Assembly (NCBI RefSeq): GCF_900291475.1
Contig: NZ_OLMM01000005.1
Span: 245,390-309,389 of the forward strand
From: Acidaminococcus hominis
GTDB lineage: Bacteria; Bacillota; Negativicutes; Acidaminococcales; Acidaminococcaceae
DNA length: 64,000 nucleotides
Reading direction: 5' to 3'
The translations under genes were made by a program, and so were the position numbers. Below are positions 23,751-32,176 of the stretch, one piece after another. Every line of letters begins with the position of its first letter. Positions within the stretch are counted from its first letter, which is position 1. The notes below the pieces were generated by a model. It was given only the letters and a program-made list of their open reading frames with translations, did no database searches and was not told the origin of the DNA.

Positions 23751-24108
23751 GATCATTCTCCTTTGCAGCAGTGGTCAGGGTGACCAGTACCTTTTCCGGC
23801 ACGCAGGCCACGGTCTGGCCGGATTGGGTGATTTTGCCCTGGTGGACGCAGACCTTGTCCGGGCAGGGGGACGAAATGACCCTTCCGCCGTCCTTGTCGT
23901 AGGCGATGACCATTTCACCGTCTTGGACCGGAACGATCAGTTTGGTTTCTGAAGTGACATTTTTCAGTTCGATCCGCTGGAGGACCTGCTGGTCCCGGCG
24001 CACCACCAAAACTTTATTCTGGGCGGAGGGATCCGCCCGAAACAGGAAGTAGCTGACTAGGCCGGCCAGGGCCAGCACCAAAATCAGCCAAAAATCATTT
24101 TTACGCAT
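23731..24108 (-). CDS. NusG domain II-containing membrane-anchored protein
   Basis: 125 residues. One N-terminal membrane helix (about residues 6-23) is followed by a small beta domain with ISSPCPDKVCVHQG and CVPEKVLVTL, typical of stand-alone NusG-II proteins. It has AAGGAG before its ATG. It lies between apbE and the Gx transporter gene. The role is unknown; the conserved CPDKVC cysteines could bind metal or form a disulfide outside the membrane. Confidence 0.85.
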   Translation of the reverse strand: MRKNDFWLILVLALAGLVSYFLFRADPSAQNKVLVVRRDQQVLQRIELKNVTSETKLIVPVQDGEMVIAYDKDGGRVISSPCPDKVCVHQGKITQSGQTVACVPEKVLVTLTTAAKENDHDAILR

Positions 24109-24117
24109 AACGTCTCC

Positions 24118-25119
24118 TTACTTTCCAGGGGTAAATATTTTGGCAAGGCCCGAGGATACATGAAGGGTACCTTCACTATCCACGTAGACCATTTCCAGTT
24201 CCGGATCCTTTTCTACCAGGTCCAGGGCCTGCTGCCAGGGCAGCCCAAAGAGCAGGGTGGAGTAGTAGTCCGCCCAGAAGGCGGAATGGGTAACCACCGT
24301 TACGGAGCGGCAGAAGCGGGAAGGCCAGCCGGTGCCCGGGTCCAGAATGTGGTGATAGCGGACCCCGTCCACTTCGTAGTAGCGCTGGTAGTCCCCGCTG
24401 GTGGCAATGGCTGTGCCGGCGGGCACCAGCAAGGTACCCAGCACCTTTTGGGCGTTCCGGGGATCCTGGATGCCGATTTTCCAAGGCTTTCCGTCGGGCT
24501 TATTGCCGATAATCTTGATGTTGCCCCCAGCGTTTACCAGGGCCGTTTGGATGCCTGGCTCCTTGGCCAGCTGGTTGGCGGTCTGCTCAACGGCGTAGCC
24601 TTTGGCTACCGCTCCCAGATCCAGCTGGGCACCATTTGCCAAAGTGATGGTACCGTTCTCCTGGGATACAGTATACTTGTCCGGACCGCATTTGGCCAGA
24701 GCCTGATGAATTTCTTCTGCGGTGGGCACGGTTTTGCTGTCCCGGTGCTGGTTCCAGACCTGGATGACGGGCCCCAGGGTTACGTCCAAAGGAGCGTTAT
24801 GCAGAGGGGCAATCTGCTGGAGGATATCCAGCAGGTAGGGGGAAGCCTTTTGGGGTCCCTTGCCCGCTGCCTGGTTGATGGCGTACAGGTCCTGGGGCCC
24901 CTGGGCCGTGTAGGGGTCTGTTTCGTTGGCAATGGTTTGGAACAGGGTAAAGGCCCTGGCGGTAGCGTCCTGAAGCTGCGTTTTGCTGTCACCGGTGGTG
25001 GTAATGGTGACAATGGTATCCATCATAAACCGGGTATCCTCATGTTTTGCCGGTTGAAAAAAGCAGCCCGATAAAATCAGGCTGCTGAAAAACAAAGTTA
25101 ACGCAAGAAGTTTTTTCAT
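24118..25119 (-). CDS. apbE: FAD:protein FMN transferase, lipoprotein
   Basis: 333 residues from ATG 25119 (MKKLLALTLF, then a lipobox LILSGC near residue 20), overlapping the rnfB stop by ATGA. ApbE motifs are FMMDTIVTIT, LDLGAVAKGYAVEQ, VNAGGNIKIIG and a C-terminal HSAFWADYYSTLLF. It attaches FMN from FAD to threonines of RnfG and RnfD outside the cytoplasmic membrane, so its place directly behind rnfB is functional. Confidence 0.93.
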   Translation of the reverse strand: MKKLLALTLFFSSLILSGCFFQPAKHEDTRFMMDTIVTITTTGDSKTQLQDATARAFTLFQTIANETDPYTAQGPQDLYAINQAAGKGPQKASPYLLDILQQIAPLHNAPLDVTLGPVIQVWNQHRDSKTVPTAEEIHQALAKCGPDKYTVSQENGTITLANGAQLDLGAVAKGYAVEQTANQLAKEPGIQTALVNAGGNIKIIGNKPDGKPWKIGIQDPRNAQKVLGTLLVPAGTAIATSGDYQRYYEVDGVRYHHILDPGTGWPSRFCRSVTVVTHSAFWADYYSTLLFGLPWQQALDLVEKDPELEMVYVDSEGTLHVSSGLAKIFTPGK

Positions 25120-26036
25120 TTTCTGGCTTGGGCCTGAGCCTGAGCAGAAGGACAATTGGCGGCCATGGCGCAGCAGGCGCAGCCGGTAGGTTGTTCTTTG
25201 GCAGGGGCTTCAGGGGAGCCGGTAACCGGCGTAACGTAAACCAGGCACTTCCGGGGGCATTTTTCTACGCAGATGCCGCAGCCATCGCACTTGGTGTAGT
25301 CGATTACAGGAATGCTGCCGTTGACACCGTCTTCCATGGTGATGCAGTGCTGCGGGCAGTTCTTGGCGCACATGCCGCAGCTGATGCAGGATACCTTGCA
25401 GTCAGTCATGGCAGCTTTGCCTTTTTCACGATTGTTGCATTCCACCAGGACGTTCTTGGAAGCATCAATCATTTCAATCAGCAGCTGCGGGCAGGCTTTG
25501 GCGCAGGCTTCGCAGCCGACACATTTGTTGTAGTCGAATTCGGGCAGGCCGTTGGCACCGATTTTCAGGGCACCGAAGTTGCAGGCGTCCACGCAGGCGC
25601 CGTCTCCGAAGCAGCCGTAGTTGCATTGGCCGGGGCCGCCGGTCTGCTGGGCTCTCAGGTAGCAGTTGTGGACACCTTCGTAGTTGGAAATACGGGTCCG
25701 GTTGGCAGTGCAGCCGTTGCAGTGCAGGCGGGGAATGTAGCGGATGGCGTTCTCGTCATCGCCGGTGTCTTCCACACCCATCACAGCGCCGATGGCTTTT
25801 TTGCTGTCGGAGTTGGCTACAACGCATTTGTTGGCGTCAGCCTCTCCGGCTACAATGGCGTTGGCCAGGGCAGCGCAGCCTGCGTAGCCGCAGCCGCCGC
25901 AGTTGGCGCCGGGCAGCAGGTTGGTGACTTCGTTGATGCGCGGATCTTCTTCAACGGCAAACTTCTTGCCGGCAGTTGCCAGGACAAGACCGAAAATGCC
26001 GCCCAAGACCGCAACCAGAATTATAGCAGTTGTCAT
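25116..26036 (-). CDS. rnfB: Rnf complex subunit B (multi-cluster ferredoxin)
   Basis: 306 residues. An N-terminal membrane helix (about 5-22) is followed by a 4Fe-4S domain (LPGANCGGCGYAGCAAL), a second cysteine-rich region (CNGC..NC..C) and several CxxCxxCxxxCP ferredoxin motifs (CVGCEACAKACP, CISCGMCAKNCP, CDGCGICVEKCP). The C-terminal tail ends in CACC..C and Gln/Ala repeats. RnfB accepts electrons from ferredoxin for the Na+- or H+-translocating ferredoxin:NAD+ oxidoreductase. Confidence 0.96.
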   Translation of the reverse strand: MTTAIILVAVLGGIFGLVLATAGKKFAVEEDPRINEVTNLLPGANCGGCGYAGCAALANAIVAGEADANKCVVANSDSKKAIGAVMGVEDTGDDENAIRYIPRLHCNGCTANRTRISNYEGVHNCYLRAQQTGGPGQCNYGCFGDGACVDACNFGALKIGANGLPEFDYNKCVGCEACAKACPQLLIEMIDASKNVLVECNNREKGKAAMTDCKVSCISCGMCAKNCPQHCITMEDGVNGSIPVIDYTKCDGCGICVEKCPRKCLVYVTPVTGSPEAPAKEQPTGCACCAMAANCPSAQAQAQARK

Positions 26037-26054
26037 AATTGTTCAGCTCCTAAC

Positions 26055-26630
26055 TTAATGGATGCCGCTCATTCCCATCATGGAAATGGACATACAGCTG
26101 GCAGTGATCAAAGCAATGGGCAGGCTCCGCAGGCATTTGGGCAGGGCATCTTCATCCAAACGTTCCCGAATGCAGGAGAACAGCAGGATGGCCATGGTGT
26201 AGCCCAGGGAGGTACCGATGGAGTTGGCTACGGAATCGATGAAGTCGTAGTTCTTCGTTACGTTGATCAAAGCAATACCCAGGATGGCGCAGTTGGTGGT
26301 GATCAGAGGCAGGTAGATACCCATGGCCTTGTGCAGGGCGGGCATAGCCTTTTTCATGAACATTTCAACCAGCTGTACCAGGGTGGCAATGGCCAGAATG
26401 AACACCAGGGTGTTCAGGTATTCCAGATGGTAGGGAACCAGCAGCAGGTAATAAATCCCGTAGGAAAGGATAGTGGCCAGCAGCATTACGAAGGATACGG
26501 CAGCACTCATACCTACAGAGTTGTTGAAGTTCTTGGATACCCCCAAGAAGGAGCACATGCCCAGGAACTGGGACAAAATGATGTTGGAAACGAAAATGGC
26601 ACCAAAGATAATGCCGAATGTACTACCCAT
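26055..26630 (-). CDS. rnfA: Rnf complex subunit A
   Basis: 191 residues, six hydrophobic helices, with the family opening ILSQFLGMCSFLGVSK and TNCAILGIAL. RnfA and RnfE are inverted homologous membrane subunits that hold a shared iron-sulfur centre through membrane cysteines (Cys in MCSF and TNC). The start overlaps the rnfE stop by 8 bp. Confidence 0.96.
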   Translation of the reverse strand: MGSTFGIIFGAIFVSNIILSQFLGMCSFLGVSKNFNNSVGMSAAVSFVMLLATILSYGIYYLLLVPYHLEYLNTLVFILAIATLVQLVEMFMKKAMPALHKAMGIYLPLITTNCAILGIALINVTKNYDFIDSVANSIGTSLGYTMAILLFSCIRERLDEDALPKCLRSLPIALITASCMSISMMGMSGIH

Positions 26631-27222
26631 TATGAGCCACTCCTCTCTCTCTGAAGTAGTTTACAGCAGCAAAGACAAAGCCCATGGTCAGGAAGGCGCC
26701 GGCCGGCAGGATGAAGATCAGCACAGGCTGGTAAGCGGTTCCCAGCACCAGATGGCCAAACAGTTTGCCGGAACCGATCAGTTCACGGAAGGTGGCAATC
26801 AGGAACAGGGCGAAAGTGTAGCCAATGCCCATGCCGATGGCGTCCAGGGCGGAATCGATGATGCCGTGGTCGCAGGCAAAGGCTTCAGCACGGCCCAGTA
26901 CGATGCAGTTTACTACGATCAGAGGAACGAATACGCCCAGGGATGCGTACAGGGCAGGTACATAAGCCTGCATCAGCATCTGCAGCAGGGTTACCAGGGA
27001 AGCGATAACGACGATGTAGCAGGGGATATGAATCTGATCAGGAATCAATTTCCGGATGGCGGAAATGATGATGTTGGAGAAAAACAAAACGAAGGTGAAG
27101 GCACAGCCCATACCGATGGCGTTGTCCAGGGAGTTACTGGTGGCCAGAGAAGGACAAACACCCAACAACTGGACGAACAAGGGGTTTTCCTTGATGATGC
27201 CTTTAGTCAGCTCATGCAGCAT
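26623..27222 (-). CDS. rnfE: Rnf complex subunit E
   Basis: 199 residues, six hydrophobic helices, with ENPLFVQLLGVCPSLATSNS and VVNCIVLGRAEAFA, the RnfE counterparts of the RnfA motifs. It lies 5 nt after rnfG and overlaps rnfA. Confidence 0.96.
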   Translation of the reverse strand: MLHELTKGIIKENPLFVQLLGVCPSLATSNSLDNAIGMGCAFTFVLFFSNIIISAIRKLIPDQIHIPCYIVVIASLVTLLQMLMQAYVPALYASLGVFVPLIVVNCIVLGRAEAFACDHGIIDSALDAIGMGIGYTFALFLIATFRELIGSGKLFGHLVLGTAYQPVLIFILPAGAFLTMGFVFAAVNYFRERGVAHNG

Positions 27223-27227
27223 ACGAA

Positions 27228-27797
27228 TCAGTCCTTTCCGTTAGCATAATTTTTCATGTAGTGCTCCCGTGCTTCGTTGATCCCGGTGACTACCGCTCTG
27301 GAAGTGATGGTAGCTGCGGTGATGGCACGGATTTCATTGTCTTTGCTGGGAGTCTGTTTCGTAACAACCAGGGCGTCTTTCAGAGGTTTGCCCTTGAATT
27401 GCTGCTGCCATTCCGGTTCGGTGCTTCTGGCGCCCAGACCGGGGGTTTCGCTGTGGCTCAGGACTTTGATGCCGGTAATCTTGTTGTCCGGGGTGGAGAA
27501 GCCCACCATGAAGGTGACCTTGCCGCCGTACCCGGTGGGTTCTACGGTGTAGATGTAGCCGTTGACTTTGCCGTCCTTTTTGGACTGCTCAATATCGGCA
27601 ATCAGGCCGCCAGGAGACTTTTCCTTGGTCAGGTCGCCCAGCTGGGGCAGAACGTCCCGATAGGCTGCTTTTACATCAGCTTCCTGTTTGGCAGCAATGA
27701 TGCCCTTGGTAACTTCGTTGGCGCCCGCCACAAAGGCAACGGAAATGCCGCAGGTGAGAGCCAGGATTCCTGTAAATTTCACAAAGATGTTTTTCAT
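27228..27797 (-). CDS. rnfG: Rnf complex subunit G (FMN-binding)
   Basis: 189 residues. One N-terminal membrane helix is followed by an exported FMN-binding domain with GYGGKVTFMVGF and ETPGLGARS. The flavinylation region reads AITAATITS, where the usual S-G-A-T-x-T appears as T-A-A-T-I-T with the threonine retained. FMN is attached by ApbE (gene at 24118). The start overlaps the rnfD stop (ATGA). Confidence 0.95.
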   Translation of the reverse strand: MKNIFVKFTGILALTCGISVAFVAGANEVTKGIIAAKQEADVKAAYRDVLPQLGDLTKEKSPGGLIADIEQSKKDGKVNGYIYTVEPTGYGGKVTFMVGFSTPDNKITGIKVLSHSETPGLGARSTEPEWQQQFKGKPLKDALVVTKQTPSKDNEIRAITAATITSRAVVTGINEAREHYMKNYANGKD

Positions 27798-28834
27798 TTC
27801 TTCAGGCCTCCTCCAAAGGATACGTTCCGGACGAAGCGGTCAATCATGGGAACTACCATGTTCATCATCAGGATGGAGTAGCAGACGCCTTCGGTGTAGC
27901 TGCCCCGCAGACGGATCAGGGAGGTCAGAAGCCCCAGGCCAATGGCGTAAATGATCCGGCCTTTTTTGGTGATAGGAGAAGTTACCCAGTCAGTGGCCAT
28001 GAAGAAAGCACCGATCATCAGGCCGCCGGCAAACAGATGGTACAGGGGAAAAGCTGCAGGGTAGCCCATAACTGTGCCATAAATGCCGGTTACGATGGCT
28101 ACGGTCAGCAGATAGAAAACGGGAATCCGCCAGTCAATCAGCTTCTTGTAGATCAGGTACAGGCCGCCCAGAACCAGGGCCGGTACACAGGTTTCACCCA
28201 GGGAACCGCCCACATTGCCGATGAACAGGTCGGACAGGGGAGGCAGCTGGGCTGCAGCAGCAGCGCCGCCAGCCTGCCAGATTTTTTCCGTGGCTCTCAT
28301 GACAGCCAGGGGAGTGGCAGCGGTCATGGCATCAGCGGAAGCGGTAGCAGCGGTGGTAGCCATGGCTTTGGTGGCAGGAATGACCCAGGTGGTCATCTGC
28401 TGGGGGAAGGATGCCAAGAGGATGGCACGGCCGATATGGGCCGGGTTAAAGATGTTGCGGCCCAGACCGCCGAATACGGCTTTGCCTACAACAATGGCGA
28501 ACATACCGCCCAGGACTGCCATGTAAGGCGGCAGGCTGGCGGGCAGGCACAGGGCCAACAAAAGACCGGTCAGGGCGGCGGAGCCGTCGCTGGTGGTGTT
28601 CTTCTTTCCCATCACCTTGTTGCTGAGCATTTCAAAAATGACGGCAGAAATCATGGTGCAGGCGATGACGATGACGGCATCCACGCGGAAATAATACACA
28701 GAAGCCAGTACGGCAGGCACCAGGGCCAGCATTACTTCCCTCATGGACTTGCTGATCGTCAGATCACAGTGCATATGGGGAGAAGAGGAAAGGAGAACCA
28801 AAGGCTTAGGTTCTTTAATAGGTTCCATAATCAA
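27794..28834 (-). CDS. rnfD: Rnf complex subunit D (membrane flavoprotein)
   Basis: 346 residues, about nine to ten helices. TSDGSAALTGLLLALCLP contains the covalent-FMN type motif of RnfD/NqrB. GRNIFNPAHIGRA and a long Ala/Thr-rich exported loop (about residues 165-205) follow. TTG 28834 is placed 7 nt after AAAGGA, and ATG 28828 is the alternative, losing two residues. It forms the ion-translocating core with RnfA and RnfE. Confidence 0.95.
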   Translation of the reverse strand: MIMEPIKEPKPLVLLSSSPHMHCDLTISKSMREVMLALVPAVLASVYYFRVDAVIVIACTMISAVIFEMLSNKVMGKKNTTSDGSAALTGLLLALCLPASLPPYMAVLGGMFAIVVGKAVFGGLGRNIFNPAHIGRAILLASFPQQMTTWVIPATKAMATTAATASADAMTAATPLAVMRATEKIWQAGGAAAAAQLPPLSDLFIGNVGGSLGETCVPALVLGGLYLIYKKLIDWRIPVFYLLTVAIVTGIYGTVMGYPAAFPLYHLFAGGLMIGAFFMATDWVTSPITKKGRIIYAIGLGLLTSLIRLRGSYTEGVCYSILMMNMVVPMIDRFVRNVSFGGGLKK

Positions 28835-28853
28835 TATCCAGTCCTTTCACGAG

Positions 28854-30218
28854 TTATTTATTTAATTTGTAGAAGGGGTTGTGGCCGCCGCTGCTGTTCC
28901 CTTTGATGAACTGCTTGCCCATACGGATGTATTGGACCAAAGGAATATAAGCGGGGCAGACGAAGGCACAGGAACCGCATTCGATGCAGGCGTGGCAGTA
29001 GAATTTTTCTGCTGCTTCCCAGTTCTGCCGTTTTACGGCTTGAACAATCTCGGTGGGTTCCAGCTTCATGGGGCATACATCGACGCAGCGGCCGCAATGT
29101 ACGCAAGGACTGGGTTCAACATATTGGGCGAAAGGAGATTTGGAATTGAAGACCAGCACACCGGTGGACCCTTTGATAATGGGGTAATCCAGGGAGTTTA
29201 CGGCAAAGCCCATCATCATACCGCCGGCTACGATCTTGCCGGGATCCCCTTCCAGGCCGCCGGCAGCTTTTACTGCATCGGTGAACAGGGTGCCCAGGCG
29301 CAGGATGTAGTTGCCCGGTTTCTTGACGCCGTCGCCGCTGACCGTAACCACTCTCTCGTACAGAGGAATGTTGTTTTTGATAGCCCGGCAGGCAGCTACT
29401 GCAGTGCCCACGTTATCCACGATAACGCCCACATCAGCAGGCAGACCCCGGTCAGGAACCGTACGGCCCGTGGTAGCGTAGATCAGATGCTTTTCAGAAC
29501 CCTGGGGGTACTTTTCAGCGCAGACCTGAACCCGGATATTCGGTTCGGAAGCAACTTTCTTTTCCATCAGGGCAATGGCATCGGGTTTGTTGTCTTCAAT
29601 GCCGATGATGCCTTGGGAGGCACCGGAAGCCATGAGGAAATACTTCAAACCTTGGATGATTTCATCGGAGCATTCCAGCAGGGTCCGATGGTCGGCCGTA
29701 ATGAAGGGTTCGCATTCGATGCCGTTCAGGACGATGGTATCGATGGGACGGGCTCCTTCTTTGGGGGGAGCATACTTCACTGCGGTGGGGAACATGGCGC
29801 CGCCCATACCGGCGATGCCTTTATCACGCAGTACCTGACGGATCAGTTCCGGCGTGATCTCTTCTTCGCTGCGGGGTTTGATATCCTCGCAGAGGGTATC
29901 CTGCCCATCGTTTTTGATAACGATGCATTGGGCAAGCATCCCATGGACCATGTAGCGGCTTTCAATCTTGATGACGGTACCGCTGACGCTGGCATGGACA
30001 TTTGTGCTTACAAAGCCTCCTGCTTCACCGATCACTTGTCCGATCGTGACTTTATCCCCTGGTTTAACCACCGGTTTTGCCGGAGCACCAATGTGCTGGG
30101 AAAGAGGAATGTACACCATGTCCGGGGCCGGGCATCTTTCGATGGCCAATTTGTCGGTCAAGGACTTGCTGGGGGGTACAGCGACACCACCCATGAAACT
30201 TGCTTCTTGTGCAGACAT
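28854..30218 (-). CDS. rnfC: Rnf complex subunit C (NADH-binding)
   Basis: 454 residues. An N-terminal barrel-sandwich domain (VVKPGDKVTIGQVIGEAGGF) is followed by a flavin/NADH fold (GMGGAMFPTAVKY, NGIECEP), an SLBB-like region and two 4Fe-4S motifs (CVHCGRCVDVCP, CIECGSCAFVCP). It is the NAD+-reducing cytoplasmic subunit and the first gene of the operon. A good promoter lies upstream at 30261-30289. Confidence 0.96.
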   Translation of the reverse strand: MSAQEASFMGGVAVPPSKSLTDKLAIERCPAPDMVYIPLSQHIGAPAKPVVKPGDKVTIGQVIGEAGGFVSTNVHASVSGTVIKIESRYMVHGMLAQCIVIKNDGQDTLCEDIKPRSEEEITPELIRQVLRDKGIAGMGGAMFPTAVKYAPPKEGARPIDTIVLNGIECEPFITADHRTLLECSDEIIQGLKYFLMASGASQGIIGIEDNKPDAIALMEKKVASEPNIRVQVCAEKYPQGSEKHLIYATTGRTVPDRGLPADVGVIVDNVGTAVAACRAIKNNIPLYERVVTVSGDGVKKPGNYILRLGTLFTDAVKAAGGLEGDPGKIVAGGMMMGFAVNSLDYPIIKGSTGVLVFNSKSPFAQYVEPSPCVHCGRCVDVCPMKLEPTEIVQAVKRQNWEAAEKFYCHACIECGSCAFVCPAYIPLVQYIRMGKQFIKGNSSGGHNPFYKLNK

Positions 30219-30260
30219 TCAGTTCACCTCTAACCTTTCATGTGTCAACTTCAACTAAAA

Positions 30261-30289
30261 ATTATATATTGTCAAATGGCAAAAAACAA
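30261..30289 (-). promoter_or_regulatory. rnf operon promoter
   Basis: Minus strand: TTGTTT (plus 30284-30289), 17-bp spacer, TATAAT (plus 30261-30266). It lies about 43 bp upstream of the rnfC start. Confidence 0.65.
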
Positions 30290-30398
30290 GGGGAGAGGAA
30301 AATGAGCTGAGAATGGGCAAAATAAAAACGAGGTTTTTATTTCTTTTCAAAAAGTTTACAAAAGATAATGTAAAAAACTGTAAAATAGTTTATAATAA

Positions 30399-30427
30399 TT
30401 AACACGACAGGTGCAGTTGTGTATAAT
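30399..30427 (+). promoter_or_regulatory. Promoter of the radical SAM / NlpC operon
   Basis: TTAACA (30399-30404), 17-bp spacer, TATAAT (30422-30427), 73 bp before the ATG at 30501. Another TATAAT lies at 30391 without a clear -35. Confidence 0.65.
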
Positions 30428-30500
30428 ATGTGAATTTGTAGAATCTTATGAAAAAACTGTCTATATATAGGAAGAAAGAGTACTTACGGAGGCTGATGGG

Positions 30501-31409
30501 ATGTTTGGTTTGTATTTTGATGATTATGAAACGCCGGTGTTCCGGCCCCCCAGTGAAGCGTTCAGCTTTATCCTGCGCGTAACCCGGGGCTGTGCCCACA
30601 ATGCCTGTACGTTCTGCGCCATGTACAAGGAGGTGCAGTTCTGCGTCTGCAGCGATGAGGAGATTGCCAAGCAGATCGGCATGGCTGCCAAGTATGCCAA
30701 GGACCAGGTGAAGCGGATTTTCCTGGCGGACGGGGACGCTTTGGTGCTGCCCACCGCCAAGCTGATCAAAATTTTACATGTGCTGTATGAAACCTTCCCC
30801 AACCTGCAGCGGGTAACCTCCTATGCAGGGCCCCGGGACATCCTGCGCAAAAGCGACGAGGAAATGGCCCAGCTCCGGGAAGCGGGGCTCAAGATGCTGT
30901 ATCTGGGCCTGGAAACCGGGGATACGGAGCTCCTCCGGCGGATCAAGAAGGGCGTTACGGCGGAAGAGGCCATTGCTGCCGGGCAAAAGGTCATCCGCAG
31001 CGGCATGAAGCTGTCCATGATGGTGATTGCAGGGCTGGGCGGCAAGGAGGGCAGTGAGCGGCACGCCATAGAAACAGGCAAAGCCATTTCGGCCATTGAG
31101 CCCAATATGCTCAGCGTACTGACCCTGCGGCTATATAAAGGAACTGAAATGCTGGAGCAGTTCCAGAACGGGGAATTTGAGCTGCTCTCCCCGGCGGGCC
31201 TGGCCCAGGAGGTGCACACCATGCTGGAGCACACCTTTATCAGTCCAGAGCGCCATACGCTGTTCCGCAGCAACCATATTTCCAATTACATTATGCTGAA
31301 GGGCACCCTGCCCCAGGATAAGGAGCGGCTGCTCCGGGAACTGGAAGAGTCCATGACGAAGCTTTCCAAATTGACGGATTGGGAAGTTTATACTAATATG
31401 GAGTATTAA
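30501..31409 (+). CDS. Radical SAM protein with CX4CX2C cluster motif
   Basis: 302 residues with GGAGG 8 nt before the ATG. The cluster motif is Cys31-x4-Cys36-x2-Cys39 (GCAHNACTFCAMYK), one residue longer than the usual CX3CX2C. YLGLETGD and GLGGKEGS are typical of the Elp3/B12-less radical SAM branch; no second cluster or TRAM domain is visible. It belongs to an uncharacterised group annotated only as radical SAM protein. The reaction is unknown. It may be cotranscribed with the NlpC/P60 gene 40 nt downstream. Confidence 0.85.
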   Translation: MFGLYFDDYETPVFRPPSEAFSFILRVTRGCAHNACTFCAMYKEVQFCVCSDEEIAKQIGMAAKYAKDQVKRIFLADGDALVLPTAKLIKILHVLYETFPNLQRVTSYAGPRDILRKSDEEMAQLREAGLKMLYLGLETGDTELLRRIKKGVTAEEAIAAGQKVIRSGMKLSMMVIAGLGGKEGSERHAIETGKAISAIEPNMLSVLTLRLYKGTEMLEQFQNGEFELLSPAGLAQEVHTMLEHTFISPERHTLFRSNHISNYIMLKGTLPQDKERLLRELEESMTKLSKLTDWEVYTNMEY

Positions 31410-31449
31410 GGTTGTATCATTTGAAATATAAGGAAAAGAGGCACCCATT

Positions 31450-32154
31450 ATGAGACTGCATAAACTTCTTGCAGCATTGCTGCTTTCCATGCTGGTACTG
31501 CCCCTGCCTGCAGGTGCAGCTGCAAAAAAGGCCGCTCCCTTGACCGTAGGGGATAAGGGCTGGAAGGTCAAATCCGTTCAGATGAAACTCAATGCCATTG
31601 GGGTAAAGACGCCGGAAACCGGGAAATATACCAAGGACCTGGCAGAACAGGTACGGGATTTTCAGCGGAAAAACCGGCTGAAGGTCACCGGCCAGGTGGA
31701 TGACAATACCTATTACCGGATTACCGAATCTGCCTTTGAGAAAGAGGGTATCCACGGGGTCAGCGGCCGGGACATTGTCCGTACCGCTTCCCGCTACAAG
31801 GGGGTTCCCTACAGCTTTGGGGGAACGACACCCCGGGCTTTTGACTGCTCCGGGTATGTCCAGTACGTCTTCCGGCAGCACAAGGCAGCGCTGCCCAGAA
31901 CGGCGGATCTCCAGTATGAAAAGGGCATGTTTGTTACCCAGCGGCAGCTGCTGCCGGGGGACCTGGTTTTCTTTACCACCTATGAACCGGGGGCTTCCCA
32001 TGTAGGCATTTATGCCGGCCAGGGAATGTTCTGGAGTGCCACGTCTTCCGGCGGGGTGCGTTTATGCAGTTTGCGTGAAAATTATTGGCGTACGCGGTAT
32101 TATGGCGCCAAGCGAGTTCTGGTACCGGATTCCGGGCAGCGCTCGTACCGCTGA
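31450..32154 (+). CDS. Exported NlpC/P60 peptidoglycan endopeptidase with PG-binding domain
   Basis: 234 residues. A signal peptide of about 23 residues (cleavage near AGAAA) is followed by a peptidoglycan_binding_1 domain at about 30-95 (VGDKGWKVKSVQMKLNAIGV). The NlpC/P60 domain spans about 105-225 with catalytic Cys133 in FDCSGYVQ and His184 in SHVGIYAG. It cleaves stem-peptide bonds in peptidoglycan. It sits between the radical SAM gene and the AcoR-like regulator. Confidence 0.92.
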   Translation: MRLHKLLAALLLSMLVLPLPAGAAAKKAAPLTVGDKGWKVKSVQMKLNAIGVKTPETGKYTKDLAEQVRDFQRKNRLKVTGQVDDNTYYRITESAFEKEGIHGVSGRDIVRTASRYKGVPYSFGGTTPRAFDCSGYVQYVFRQHKAALPRTADLQYEKGMFVTQRQLLPGDLVFFTTYEPGASHVGIYAGQGMFWSATSSGGVRLCSLRENYWRTRYYGAKRVLVPDSGQRSYR

Positions 32155-32176
32155 TCAATCGGGGGGTTATGACTAG

